This document shows, one piece after another, positions 1 to 12,190 of a stretch of 64,000 nt of DNA. Positions within the stretch are counted from its first letter, which is position 1. Every line of letters starts with the position of its first letter. A model generated the notes under the pieces. It was not told the DNA's origin and ran no database searches. It saw nothing but the letters and a program-made list of their open reading frames with translations. A program made the position numbers and the translations under genes. This DNA comes from Paramacrobiotus metropolitanus (taxonomy: Eukaryota; Tardigrada; Eutardigrada; Parachela; Macrobiotidae). The stretch covers positions 434,001 to 498,000 of the forward strand of contig NW_026570228.1 of assembly GCF_019649055.1 (NCBI RefSeq), written 5' to 3'.

Positions 1-139
1 GCCGTACATAAGTACGGAATCGGAACGATTAATACATACAATAAAACAAAAAAATCCGGACCGCACCATCAAGTGGATTCCCAAATAGCAAGGCTGGACT
101 AAACAACAATTCCCAGTTACCAGATTTGCTTAATCATTT

Positions 140-1647
140 CTATGGCAACAGTAGTCCGCTCACATTTTTAGCACAACAGATGCAGTCTCTTGTATTCTCA
201 TGGGTAATTAGGTCGTTCTGTGTTACGACGGTATTGTTGGAGATGGAGTTCCTCATCACCTGCATAAACCAGTCATTATCGGGGATAGCTCGGCTTGCGT
301 GCCCTAGCTCAGCGAACAAGATGGCATTCGTGAAGACTATTCCAGCAATCTGTATACAACAGGAGCAGTTTGTAAAAATTGATGCCATTATAAGATGATT
401 CATGTCAAGATCTTTTGAGTATAGTAGGAAACTTCACCTCTAGACAGACTGCTCGTGTTAAAATTATTCCGCCTAGGGAGAAACCGCTCCCATGTCTTTC
501 TATAGCATACAGAAGGTTCTGCACGGTCCGTCCGTATGGTTCATCCCGGGAAGACTGGCTTCTCAAGGTTGCAACCATGGAGCCAATCTGTTTAATGGAA
601 AATCGGTTTTCGCTGATATGCGAAGAATCATCGGTTTTTTAACTTTTATCAATCAATAAAATACGTATACGTTAGATTTTCAATTGTACTTGTGGTGGGG
701 TACCGCATAATGTAATCAATACCAACACTTACGCTTTCTCCAAACCGAACAAAGATTACCATAACGACTATCAGCCGAATTCCCGAACAAGTTACCAGGA
801 AGAGATGAAATCGATTAATGGCACCAGTTTCCGCAAACCTCTGTCCCACTTCGTATGATGATATTACCATGTAGATAATGTTTTGGACAGCGAAGAATGC
901 ACTCACGTATTTGAACTTTTGATCAAATAGTCTTGTTAGTTGGTAGAGGTCATTAGCATGTTTTAACGAACTAGCCGTATAATAATCGTCAGATGACAAC
1001 AGAACTTGCTGCACTTTTTTCGTTAGGCGGGTCAACAAGAGCCCCGTGAAGAGAACCATACTCTGTATAACACTTCGAGCGAAGGTATTGATTCTCCAGA
1101 AAATCATGTGCAAACCAAGAAAAACGCAATTTTTTAATCCAGCGCAGCTGTCTAAATATTTTAACTCGTTCAAGAGAAAAGCGAATATCTGCACGAACAA
1201 CTGCAGCGCTACCCAAATAATCAGAAGTAAGAGTAGTGATTTCTGCTCTTTTTTTAGGAAAAGCGAACCAAATTTGACATCGACATTCATGATCAACTTC
1301 AAAATTTCTCTTCCGGAAACCCAACCAAATACCGCTGCATGCAGTATAACTGCAGCGTCTAGAATTCTCGAGGTAAAGAGTATCTCACTGGTGAAATCAG
1401 TAAATGTGGTATCTTGCCAGTCATCGTATATCGTATAACACTGAACAACTATTACTGTACCCGCCTGAAAGATGGCGAAGACAGTGGCAGTGCGGTTGAT
1501 CCATTCACGAACAATGACCTCACCTGGAAAAGCTGCGAATCCCAAGGCTGACAACGCGATTATCCATACACGGTACAGCTTATAAAAGTATCCCGGCATT
1601 GAACGCGTTTTCGAGGCAGTTATCACCATGCGTGATGCACAGGGCAT
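140..1647 (-). CDS. B1: intact gustatory-receptor-like 7TM protein (B-type), 3 exons
   Basis: Exons on the minus strand: 1647-733, 587-438, 349-140, all joined in phase 0 (about 424 aa). Donors are GTAAGT and GTGAAG; both acceptors are CAG. Exon 1 holds most hydrophobic segments, for example around FAIFQAGTVIVVQCYTIY, LLLLLIIWVALQLFVQIFA and the FLVTCSGIRLIVVMVIFVRF helix at its end. Exon 2 carries GFSLGGIILTRAVCLE. Exon 3 begins IAGIVFTNAILFAELGHAS, which I read as TM7. Exon order and the last-helix position match the insect GR superfamily (ligand-gated 7TM channels in the plasma membrane of sensory neurons), but the canonical TYhhhhhQF is replaced by FTNAILFAEL, so ligand and role are unknown. 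The annotated ATG is the first in frame; a later Met (MPGYFYKLYR) matches the start context of paralogues B2 and B4 and could be the real start. It is the only member of its family here without a frame break. Confidence 0.8.
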
Positions 1648-2011
1648 TGTCTTATGCAGTGCGTGTGGGTTAATATTTCAACTCCTTGATTGAAATATTC
1701 GATGCAAAACTGTTACCGCTTTCACGCACAATGGAATGCTGTGCCATTTCTTTATAAAGACAGCGCGCACAATATAAATATATATCTGTTCTTCCGAAGC
1801 ACAAAAATCGCAAACGTTGCATGTGTTTTATGTAATACTTTGCCTAATACTAGATTATATCGGAGAATGCGGGAATTTGCCTCGACATTCCGAGCTAATA
1901 ATGCTTCCACTGTGCCGATCCTTTCGCAAATATTACATCTGTCGACGCAGCGCGAGCTTCGATGCACACAGATGATCGGATCTCTTATGAATCTCTTGCC
2001 CGCTCTTGAGC
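1648..2011. other. Intergenic, no gene seen
   Basis: This stretch lies between the B1 start and an A-type relic. I see only short chance reading frames and no recognisable coding or repeat signal. Confidence 0.5.
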
Positions 2012-2330
2012 ACTATGTCAAAATCAGATAGAACCGAAAACGACAGCTCAGACACCTGATATCTAGTGCGCATCTGTTATACGGATATCAGGAAACTGTG
2101 TTTCTCTGCTCCGCATTAACGGCAAATTACCGTGGCAAGTGTACCTCATGAGGTACACTTGTCAAAAATAAAAAAATAAAAAACACTGATCAGTGTTTTT
2201 TATTTTTGCCATCTGTAGCACCGGCGGCCATTTGCCATCTGTGCACCGGCGGAATTTATATGACGACGCTGCTTGTGCTGACGGAATTCGATGTCCTGGC
2301 CAATAATGCGATATTCCTGTTTTTCAAGTC
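2012..2330 (+). pseudogene. Relic of an A-type GR-like gene (two fragments)
   Basis: At 2012 an ATG opens MSKSDRTENDSSDT then a stop, resembling the A1 start (MSNTDTTSSDG). At about 2096-2135 the DNA reads as a decayed FC-SLLRINGKLPW, matching the FCVPLLRMSGYFPW block of A1 and A2. After two palindromes, 2254-2330 encodes GIYMTTLLVLTEFDVLA, matching the late exon-1 block IYSAALLVLTGFDVLA of A1. The ~800 bp expected between these blocks are missing and replaced by the palindromes. It cannot make a receptor. The identification rests on two short similarities in the correct order and strand. Confidence 0.55.
2136..2207. repeat. Two adjacent palindromes
   Basis: A perfect 26-bp palindrome at 2136-2161 (half-site CAAGTGTACCTCA) is followed by a second with 18-bp arms at 2172-2207 centred on TGATCA and flanked by A/T runs. 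Directly after it, 2208-2252 holds two copies of a TTTGCCATCTGT-GCACCGGCGG motif. The block sits exactly where the A-type relic is interrupted, which suggests a small foldback insertion or deletion scar. Confidence 0.7.
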
Positions 2331-3380
2331 AGACCCTCTTTTCAGGCTGTTAATTAATTGAAGAACTGGTGCTTTTGTGAGGGTGACCTCCTGCGCACAG
2401 ACGCTATAGTATTTCTGTATGGGTTCTGTTGCAGCAAACACGTTACGTCGTCTGCCAAGAAGGCCATCAGAGATCCACTCCAGTGCTCCAGTGCATGCTC
2501 TTCGCTTCGTAAAGATAGTCGGAAATAATAATCGAATACCTAACTCAAACCGCTGCATGTCTTAAAGATCATGTTAACACGAGTCGCAGCCGGGTTCGCT
2601 CCGGATGCCATCCGGTTGGCGCGAATCCTTGAACCGCGCTAAACGCACTTCTGGGCACATGTAAGAATATCAGGTGTGCACTGCGAAACTTTTGTCATAC
2701 AGGTCGTTCAGACTACCGACCATCCGTTTGTAGAAGTTACGTTTGCGCTCTGCAGTCTTATCGAGTTATCGGACTGTGAATTTGCGTTTTGATGTTGCAC
2801 TTAGTCCCAGTACAGTATGTCTAAAAAATCTCACGCAGTTCATTTTTTAACCACGACTCCGGATCGGGAGTGCAGCAATAAAAGAATGATTTGGAATGCA
2901 TTGATTTAACACTGGAGACAATTAATTGACCACAACAAAGCAGCATGTGGAGGGCGGCTTTGATTTCCCAGCGTTCGTTACAGCAAACTGCGAAATTTGC
3001 TACTCAGGGCGTTCGCCGAATATAGCGATTCCGCTACTTACGGCATACAAGTACCCCATAGTATGTATGCCATCGAATGTAGAAAAATTAAAAGTGTTTC
3101 ATTACTTTCTTTTAATACAAGCACTAAAAGTGTACTAAGTAAATGCTTAGAAAGAAATGTGCTGAAGTACTATTTAGGTAGTTGTCAACAAATTTTGAAA
3201 ACGCGATTCAAGCTTTCAGTAGCAATTCCATGCTGCCAAAATCACTCGTAACTACAGCGTAGATTTATTTTTCACTTGGATACAGGCAGTAGTGATATCA
3301 CTTTGGACTGTCATGTCGCAGTTGTAAGAATTGAGGAGAGAATGAACATACACTTTTAATTCTAAAAGTGTATGTTTATT
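2331..3380. other. Intergenic with a short repeat shared with 14371-14450
   Basis: No gene is visible. The segment at about 2931-3009 (CACAACAAAGCAGC... to GCTACTCAGGG) is similar to the reverse complement of about 14371-14450. Each copy lies just beyond the 3' end of a B-type gene (B2 and B3), so it is probably 3' flank copied along with an inverted gene duplication. Confidence 0.5.
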
Positions 3381-4802
3381 TTAGTGCAAGTGCTTTTGCG
3401 CTCGTGCATTCATGCACTCCATTAGATCTTCCTGTAGAAATACGGTTTCGTTGACAATGGAAGTCTGCAGCATCTGCACAAACCAGTCTTTATCAACGGA
3501 AGCTCCGCTTGCGTGCCCCAATTCACCGAATAAAATGGCATTCGTGAAGATCATTCCAGCAATCTGTGTGAAGAACATTTTGCCAAATGTTGGTATGTAT
3601 TTTAAAATACTAACTCACAGGTGATCTTATTCTATCCATATTTAAAACAGCAAAATTTACCTCGAGACAGGTTTCTCGTGTTAAGAACAATCCACCGAGG
3701 GAGAAGCCGTTAGGGTCTCTTTCAATAGCATCTAAGAGATCCAGCAAATCCATTGCGTAGAATTTGTGCTGGCAAGCATGGCGTCTTAGTGCCGGCACCA
3801 AGGAGCGTATCTGCTGGGTACAACAGCAACCGACCGAATAAAAGCGTTAAAATTTTATTTTTTACTTAAATATAGTCTTTATTCAGAAGGTAGATTAAAC
3901 AAATCTACTTGCATTTTCTCCAAGCCGAACAAAGATGACCATAAGGACAACGAGCCTAATTCCCGAGCAAGCCACGAGAAAGAAATGAAACCAGTTTATT
4001 ACACCATTTTCCGCAAAGCTTTGTCCCACTTCGTACGGTGATGTCACCATGTAGATCACGTTTTGGACAGCAAAAAGTGCACTCACGTAGGCGAATTCCT
4101 TACCAAACAGCTTGGTAAATCGATAAATTTTACCGGCTTGCTTTAAGGATGCAGGAATTTGACACCTTCGGCTGTCCAAAGGTCATGCTGCACTTTACTC
4201 GTTAAATGAGTCATCAAAAGGCCGGTAAAGAGAATCATGCTTTGTACGAGACTTCGATAGAAGGCATGAATTCTCCAGAAGAACGTGTACATGCCAAGAA
4301 AAGCACAATCATTTACTCCGATGCATGTGTCAAAATATTTCACATCGCTCAAGACAACGCTAAAAATCTGCACGAATAGCTCAAATGCTATCCAGATAAT
4401 TAATGCCAGCAAGAGAGCATTTGTTTGCTTTTTGATACAAAACGAACCAAACTGCACATCAACATCGAAAATTAACTGTAAAATTCGCTTTCCGGAAACC
4501 CATCCAAACCACGCTGTATACGGTATAATCGCGTAGTCTAAAACTCCCGTGATATATATTATTACGTTTATGAAGGTAATAAATCTGTAATTTTGCCAGT
4601 AATCATACATGTCATAGATCTGGATAGCTATTACGACACCCGCCTGGACGGCAGCAAAGGCGGTGGCTGCCCTGCGGACGAATGAGCCACCTGTATTCTC
4701 GACCGGAAAATTAGCGAATCCCGAGACCCATAATACGATTATCCAACAACGGTACAGTTTGTAAAAATGTCCCGGCGGTGGTTGCTTTTGTGATGGCGGC
4801 AT
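3381..4802 (-). pseudogene. B2: B-type GR-like gene with one frame break
   Basis: Exons: 4802-3913, 3810-3661 (150 nt) and 3563-3381. The protein would start MPPSQKQPPPGHFYKLYR and run in register with B1 through LFTGLLMTHLTSKVQHDL. At about 4150-4195 the frame changes: the block up to the SLKQAGKIYRFTKLF motif is 53 nt where B1 has 54, so one base appears lost. Downstream the frame is open again (FAYVSALFAVQNVIYMV). The exon 1 donor reads GCAAGT rather than GTAAGT, a possible GC-AG intron. Exon 2 has GFSLGGLFLTRETCLE and exon 3 has IAGMIFTNAILFGELG, the family TM7. A single indel in an otherwise conserved gene may also be an assembly error. Confidence 0.75.
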
Positions 4803-6169
4803 GGTTATTCGTAATGTCTAGGTCGGTGCCCGATATATTATGGGACTACTAAATTTGTCAGCCCATCGATGGATTCTTTTGGCTCTAATTTAAGTGTATA
4901 CATGTATCAATGCGACAGGAGCTTTATTAGAAAAAATGTGTCGGTTTGAATCTACAAAGAACACTACAAAGGTACCTCGTATTTACCTTGCAGCAGTGTA
5001 CCGCTATTGAGTGGCGCGACGGCGATATGTACTAAGCACTTACAATATTAGGAAATGAACTTTTGGTATTTGTCTCGAGAGTCACACCATTTACGCATTT
5101 TAGTTACTCAAGGTACAGTATCTCATGTTTCCGCATATCGATCCCTTGTTTAAAAGCTAAATCCTATATTCAAGAGAGCTAGAAGAGTTTGTTGTATTGT
5201 TCTAGCTTTTATCTTTCTTATGTTTCTGTATTACTCGTATGTCTGCAAAGGCACGAAAAACTGACTTTGAAAACACAACAAAACATCTGAAACCTAAGAA
5301 TGACTAAAGAAAGCCTAAGAAAAGTTACAAACGTGAGAAAACATAAGAAAACATCAGGAAAACGTAACATAGCCTTTTGCCCTTCGCCCGCATTACACTG
5401 CGGTTACGTACGCATGCGATCGCATCCGATCACTTCGGCCACAGTTCACTTCACGGCACACTTCGGCTCATGCTCATTTCAATTTGCCAGCACACATTTC
5501 AGCCACCGCTTATTTCAGTCTTTTGAAATCGTGGGGCAAGTTTCCTTTGGTTATCCCTGTTTTCTGGTGTTTTCTACGTTTTCCTCTCGTAGGACTCTCC
5601 GGATTTAACATAGTCCTCTATGAGAAAACGGATAAAAGCCAGCACCGGGTTTGCCATAGAGGAGTATGGTAAATGCGGAGAGTCCTATCATTACTTTGCA
5701 ATCGAAATAAAAAATCGCATTCATACTGTCAAAAAGTGTATATTATTATGTATTTTTCAAGCCTATGGATACAATTTTTGCTAAAGAATACACAAAGTTA
5801 TAAATTTTCGAATATTTAAAATTTACACGTAATTTGTCAGCAGTCACACTGAACAAAGTACTGCCAGAGCTGCCCGTCGCCTGCTCACCGCCTCGGTGTT
5901 TTGATCCGGTGCTGCAGCTCACGCAAAATTGAGATAAAAATTGAAATAAACGATACTTCTGCACTATAATATGTCTGCTCTCGTAGAGAGTCAGAGACTT
6001 GATTACAGTACTCGTATTTGATTTATTTTTATTGATCGTGCTAGTGGAGAGAACTCTCTGCTAGTGCTACAAAACTTGCAATCACAGCCAGCATTTCGAA
6101 GTGTAGCTGCGGTTGTTTAGTTTCAGCCACAAAAATTGTTTGCTGTCCTTTCCCCATGTCCAGTAAATT
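4803..6169. other. Intergenic with one hairpin element
   Basis: This is the shared upstream region of divergent B2 (minus) and the kelch gene (plus). An inverted repeat with ~34-bp imperfect arms lies at 5590-5623 and 5654-5687 (TAGGACTCTCCG...), about 98 bp in all, a likely miniature transposon. No other structure is seen; ORFs here look random. Confidence 0.55.
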
Positions 6170-9100
6170 ATGAACGCCGCTGGGAACTATATGGCCATTA
6201 CCCATGGATTTCTACGCGGACTGCGAGAACTTAAGTCCACAGGAACATTGTGCGATGTGGTCCTTAAAGGATCGGAGAACAGCGCAGCTAATATTCCATG
6301 CCACCGTAATGTCCTCAGCGCACACAGCAGCTATTTTCGCACCCTATTCACGTCTGGATGGAAAGAGTCCTCCCAGTCGGAAATCCAGCTGAAGAACACC
6401 CCCAGCCAAATGTTACACAAGTGAGCAAGTACTTTTAAAGAATTTATGATATTTATCACGCATAAATTATTTAATTCAGGTTGTTTGTATGGTTCCCGTA
6501 TTGCGTCTTTTTCGATAGTCGATACTGTAGAAAAATGAGAGAACTCAGAAGCCAATTGTCATTCAGTAACGTCATAGTACAAAGTAGGATGTGAATTCTG
6601 TATAACTAGTCAGGTACTCCATAACTGTCTGTGTTGTCAGGCTCATCGATTTTGCATACACAATGGAAATCGACGTCCACGAAGAGAACGTTCAGTCCGT
6701 TCTGACTGCGGCGCTATTCCTGGATATTGCTCCTGTCGCAGATATTTGTTGGGATTTCCTACAAACTCACTTGGATTCTTCCAGCTGCTTGATGGTCTAC
6801 TCTGCATCGGAGACCCATAAAAATCCGTGTCTGGCTGAGAAAGCCAAGAACCTCGTACTCCGTCACTTTGCTCAAGTTTCACGAGGCGAAGACTTTCTGC
6901 TGATAGACGCAGATAAAGTATGTACATACTTCGAGATTTTCCATAGTACTGATTACCCGCTAAAATTTTGCCATTAATTTTGAATATTTTTGCGAAATGA
7001 GCGATTCTTCGTTTTCTTTTGATTTTCGGGTTCGACAACAAACTCTCCAATTAACTTTCGGTTCTTTATTTGCTGCAGATGCCAGATGTTTATCATATCA
7101 CTATTTTGTGTTTTTGTCGGTAGTTGATGGATCTGTTCGTGTCGGATGCCTTGCACGTGGAGAAGGAGGACGACGTTTTTCGCGCGGTGAAGCGTTGGTT
7201 TGATCACGACACGGCTGGACGCAAGGCGCAGTTGTCGGATGTTCTGCAGTTTGTTCGCGTTACCTTTCTCGATCCCGGTTGCCTAGAAGATTATTTTCTG
7301 GCCCTTTACAATGGCTTCCAGAGCGTTCCGTGTACTGGTGCGAGTTCATCTGGAGTTATCAATGAACTTCCGGGCCGGAGAGCGGAGGCTGCTACATCCC
7401 GAGGCCGACCGCGAGAATCACATGGTACTAATGGTAGTGTTATTTTACTGCGCCATTGCGCTCATTTTTTGTTAATCGGCAATGAGAAATAACCGTGATA
7501 CCGTATTCTACCAACTGCATACCATTTTATCGTAGAGGACTATTTTATCGTAAAGGATTCGCATAGCCTTTTTTCGGGCAAAATGTTTTCAAAGACGGGG
7601 AGCCATTGCGATCCTTCAGTCTTTATTTCGGGGTGGGCTTTTGATTAATACTTTATTTCACCAGAGGTACAACATAATTTTGTATCAAGTGAAAACATCA
7701 ACATAATTTTGTATTTAGTGATTAATTGTTTTTATTTTTCTTAAGCAAGCATTGTAAAAGCAGGACGATAGTTTCTCGCAGCTCACCTGAAAGGGTGAAG
7801 TGTTGCCATTTGACATAACAACAGTCAGAGCAGCTTATTAGTAATAACATTAACAGTACTTTAAAAGCAGAATAACTTATTATGTAGATAATAATGCAGT
7901 TTAGTATTAACAACTAATCGAATTTGTTAATATTTGTTTGAAGGTTTTCCTACAGTGATTTCGTGCTTTGGTGGCAACTCTGCGGACCATTACACCCTGA
8001 ACGAAACCAATGTTTTTAGCCCATCGATACCGATGGTGTACCATTTCAAGGATTTACCACAGCCAGTCGCCAACTGCGGTGTGGTCGTACTGGACGACAG
8101 CTCGATATTTGTGTGTGGAGGACTTATCGAATTTGATGATGGAATGAGCAGTACGCCGAAAGCCAACCAGTACAACCCCGTTCGTAATCAGTAGGCGGCT
8201 GTGACACCAATGATAGAACGACGGGGATGTCATGGGGTGGCTGTACTTCACAATCGTATATACGCTGTGGGAGGTTGTCAGATCAATGGGGATGATTGGA
8301 GAGAGTTAACTTCAATGGAATGTTACGACCAGCAAAGAAATTCTTGGAAATATGTAGCTAGCTTACCGCTGGCTTTGGAGGATTTCGCTATGGTGGCCTC
8401 CAACGATCGGCTGTATGTGTTCGGAGGAAATTCGCCGTCGGGAGTGAGCAATAAAGTTTTCTGCTATGATCCAGTTGGGGATGCCTGGAGCCAGAAGGGC
8501 GATATGCTAACTGGTCGACGGTGGTGTTCTGCTTGCATTGGTCCGAGCGGACTGATTTATGTCGTCGGTAAGAAATGCGCAATATTCGCTCATTTAACAA
8601 CATAGTAATACGTTAAATGTTTGTCGAAAACATTTAAAATCGAAAATAACAAATTGATGTTCTACTGTTTAATTCATTGACTTGCTGATTAATTTATTTA
8701 TTTTCGAGTAGCCAAGTCCGTAAACGGGCACTCTGGGATATCCTTATCCTTTAAAGAACTTCAGATATGCTAAGCTAGTCAAGTCTCCCCCACACGAGCA
8801 TTACGTACGATAAAGAAGCGGTATATCGCAGGATTGCTGAGTTTTAGAATACGGGAATCAACTATCGTTAACAAAGATTGTTATTCGTAGGTGGGGATGC
8901 TGGCAAACAGCCCGAAGAATGTCTGCGCTGCACGGAAGCTTACGATCCAGCTGCTGATAAATGGCTGAAAAAAGGTAGAAGGTTATTATTCTGTCGTTCA
9001 CTGGTTCCACCCGCAACTTCGTGTTAGCTAATGCTCACAAACAGTAGTATCATTACTCGTTCGTGAACCCTTTTTTATGTAGCTGACATGCTTAGAAGAC

Positions 9101-9318
9101 GCAATATGCCTGGGAGCGCGTGTGCGTACGGGAAGATTTACGTTCTCGGTGGGTGTACTGAGGACATCAGGAATTGCGACAGCTCCATTGAGTTTTACGA
9201 CGAAGTTACGGACACGTGGACGCTGCACGAAAGCCGGCTGTTAACACCGAAAAGTGGTTTTGGTTGTGTGACGATGAGGATGCAGAAAGGTAGGTACCGC
9301 GAGTTTGAAAGGAGTTGA
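6170..9318 (+). CDS. BTB-BACK-kelch (KLHL-type) protein, with an in-frame TAG in a kelch repeat
   Basis: Probable exons: 6170-6420, 6641-6917, 7124-7424, 7956-8567, 8891-8974 and 9083-9318; phases agree at every junction and give 586 codons before the stop. Exons 1 and 2 encode a BTB domain (LCDVVLKG, IPCHRNVLSAHSSYFRTLF, then LIDFAYTMEIDVHEENVQ). Exon 3 is the BACK domain (MDLFVSDALHVEKEDDVF, AVKRWFDHD). Exons 4-6 hold kelch blades with the usual GG and Y-x6-W pattern (IYAVGG, LYVFGG, IYVVGG, IYVLGG). KLHL proteins usually act as substrate adaptors for Cullin-3 ubiquitin ligases in the cytoplasm. At 8192-8194 a TAG replaces the Trp expected after YNPVRNQ, with the same frame open on both sides. 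The exon 3 donor (GTACTA) is weak, and the 3' end could include another exon through the GTAGGT at 9290. Confidence 0.8.
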
Positions 9319-10263
9319 CTGATCTTTCACGGCTTGATGCAGCAAGCGGCAAGCCGTTTAAACATCTGAACTGCAAATGGTTTCAAAATTAAATTCAGTA
9401 GCTTACCATGACGAGTGCCGTGGTAGTATTACCAATTGATAGTATGTATTACAGCTTCAGTTCCAGGTTAGTCATTGTATGAGTCCTTGCTTTATCAGGT
9501 ATGCATTTGTCCGGATTAATCCCTGTAGTTTGCGAAAAAACATGAAGGTACTGTGGACTGCGTGGATATACTCCTCTGGAATTCTAAAATCGGCATAAGG
9601 GTTGGTAATCTTGTACTTCAGTTTTTTTTATCTGTTGTTGTGAGATTGTGGAACTTTGGGTTTTTGAAGGTCTATTAGTCGGGGTCGGCAAACATTAGAT
9701 TGAGTTTTCTGCCAGATAAAGACCTACAGTACGCTTCTGCAAATTGTGTACGACCATGAAATCTCATTCAGCATTAAAACAACTCTTTCAGTGCTGCAGT
9801 TGTACAAAGTCTTACCAGAATAACCTGCATGCGGAAGTGCCGCATTTTGATCATACGTATTATGATCACAACCCAAGCAAGACCGGCATGCAGAGGCATT
9901 TTCTATTAATTTTCGGCTCTCGTCGGCTATTGTTGCAGCAAGTATGATTTAGTTGGAAATCCTAACGTTGCAAACTGGATTACACCCATAGTATCTGCAA
10001 ACAGAGAAGCTGTGCCACTTGCCAGTAGAGCTTGCACACAATATAGATATGCAGTACACAGTACTTTGTACAGTGTAATAGCGAAAAACTATTAACATAT
10101 CCCAGGAATCTGTATCTGTGTCCATCTGAACCATTTCTTTCAGAGAATTTCTATTTCGAAAAACTGTTTAGGGAGGTCAACTCAGGTCTTCACTTGGTCC
10201 GGAGCTCGAAAGCAGTGAAAAACAGCAAGTTTTCTGTGGTGCATCGGAAAACATGCGGTTGTA
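9319..10263. other. Intergenic, no gene seen
   Basis: Short reading frames only. No similarity to the local gene families was recognised. Confidence 0.5.
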
Positions 10264-10976
10264 TGAGCAAACTGCAAATGCCAACAGCAGGTGCTTACGC
10301 TTACACGCGATTGGAAGATACTTCCTCGCTGCTTCGTTTAAATGGTTATTTCCAATTTCCATGGATGCAGACCAAGGCCGGTTCTGCTCGTTGTGCGCTC
10401 TCAGAAATTCTCCTTGCGCGTGCTGTTCAGTCGCTGTTTTAAACAGCATGCTGCGTATAATAACCGTCGTCAATATACATATGTACGGTACACGGTACCC
10501 AGCACTTCGTTGTACGATAAAACACCGCTACTAATTATCACAATCTTGCTGTTATTAATTTTAATAGTGGCGGGATATTGTTAGTGCTGATTGCCCTTGT
10601 ATCCACACGCTTGCTGAATCCCGCGGTGGAGGATCTTAAAGAAATTTTAACACTCAGAAATTATTACTGCACCAAAAAACCATGTACAAGTTCTAAGTGT
10701 TGAGGTGATTATTAACATCATAATTCGCTTATTGGCCCTCTATTTCTGGTAGTTTGACACTTCACAAACTGCATCGGTGTCCTTTGTATCTTAAACCATT
10801 TCCGCCTACATTTCGCGTCAGTCTTCCAATTTATACTTTTTTTCTGGCGGTTATAGTCACTTACTAATTACTATGATTTTTCAGTATATTGCTGGCTGTT
10901 TGGCAAATAAGTTATGCGCTCCCGTTGTTATCAATGCATTTGGCAAGATTTTGGAGAGACGGATTACCGTCACGAT
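10264..10976 (+). pseudogene. Relic of an A3-like GR gene
   Basis: The DNA follows A3 in order. There is a start-like ATG at 10264, a CGCGATTGGAAG...CTGCTTCGTTTAAATGGTTATTT block (A3: RDWKLLSSLLRLNGYF), TTGCGCGTGCTGTTCAG, then after gaps CATCGGTGTCCTTTGTA near 10770 and TTTTCAGTATATTGCTGGCT near 10878 (A3: NFQYIAGS). Frames are broken in many places and large parts are lost. It abuts an oppositely oriented relic. Confidence 0.6.
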
Positions 10977-10977
10977 G

Positions 10978-12190
10978 AACTTCTTGTCAAATACATGTAC
11001 TGAACAGTCTTTACGCAGTAAATCCAACCGGGTTATCACGCAGGCGATGGGTTAGGGTGCTTGCAATGCTTTCAATCTTGTGCTTCCACTCAGAAGCGGT
11101 TTCCGCTAATTTGTAATACAATACATGTTAGCAATTCCTTGTGCCTGTAATAATGCAGTAGCTGACAACTTTTATTGTTCTAGTACTTAAAAAATAATGG
11201 TTTATGACATACAGTGTGCCATTACTGCCATATGCTAAAGAGTAGTGGCATGTTATACGTCTGATTTTCGCGTCGTCAGTCCATTAATACCATACAAGCT
11301 AAGCGAATTTGAACAATTCACCAGGGAATTCAAAGTGGCCGCTGCGACCATCCGTCCAAACAACAGAAATGAACTCCCAAATGAAGACCCCGAGAGGAAC
11401 AAGTTCGGAACAACATATCCACAATACCGCCGGTGGCAAAAACATTCAGAGGGGCCGTTAGTGTTCCTCCGATAGCGATTCCATCATCAGTGGAATAGCC
11501 AGCACATCGAATCTTGTCAGCACGAACAACGCCCCCGTTCATATCCCGTTCAGTTTCCTGGTGACCGTTGTCAATCGCCAATGGCGTCCGGGATATCTCC
11601 AAGCGGCCGAGTGCCTCGAGCGCGTGCATTTTATCGCTATTGGGCTCAGACAGGACATTCTGACGGGCACACTAACAATTCGTTGACCAGAAACCACTAT
11701 CCCGCTGACCGACAATTTGGTTGCGACTTTTTGCTAACCGCCGAAACGGTGACCCGACGGTTTGTTGAAACGACCAATCGCTGAACGACATCTCAGTGGA
11801 CGACGTTTTGTAAAAACCGTCAACTTGCTGACAACATTTTGTTGATTTGAGAAAGCTGGAAGTAAGGAAACTTAAGAAAACTAAGACAATAAGAAACCTA
11901 AGTTAGTTTTTGAGTTTGCTTTACTTCTTGTTGTATCAAACGGTTTGATTTGGAACACTTGGACAACTATTACTTCACACTACACGTTTATCACTACCCG
12001 AAATGTGTATCACTACACACTATTTTAGGCTATGATCAAACCGAAAAGCAAGTTTTCGGAGGGAAAGATTAGCGCCAGTTGGCCGCTACTGCAGATTATA
12101 AAGCACCCAATTGAAAAACAGTCAGATATAGGAGTACACCGGAAATTTATAGTGGATAAACGATCATGATGCAGTTTCACTGGATGCGAA
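10978..12190 (-). pseudogene. Relic of an A1/A2-like GR gene on the minus strand
   Basis: From 5' to 3' on the minus strand: about 12190-12040 carries FSIGCFIICSSGQLAL (A1: LGPLLICSSGQLALSF). About 11655-11322 carries MHALEALGRLEISR and, in shifted frames, the FDVLAI and VFATG-IVD-LF blocks, ending at a GTGAAT donor as in A2. 11144-10978 is the 165-nt-type exon 2 (acceptor CAG, donor GTAATC) with internal damage. About 350 unrelated bases (11665-12030) are inserted. The TM7 exon was not found. Confidence 0.65.
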
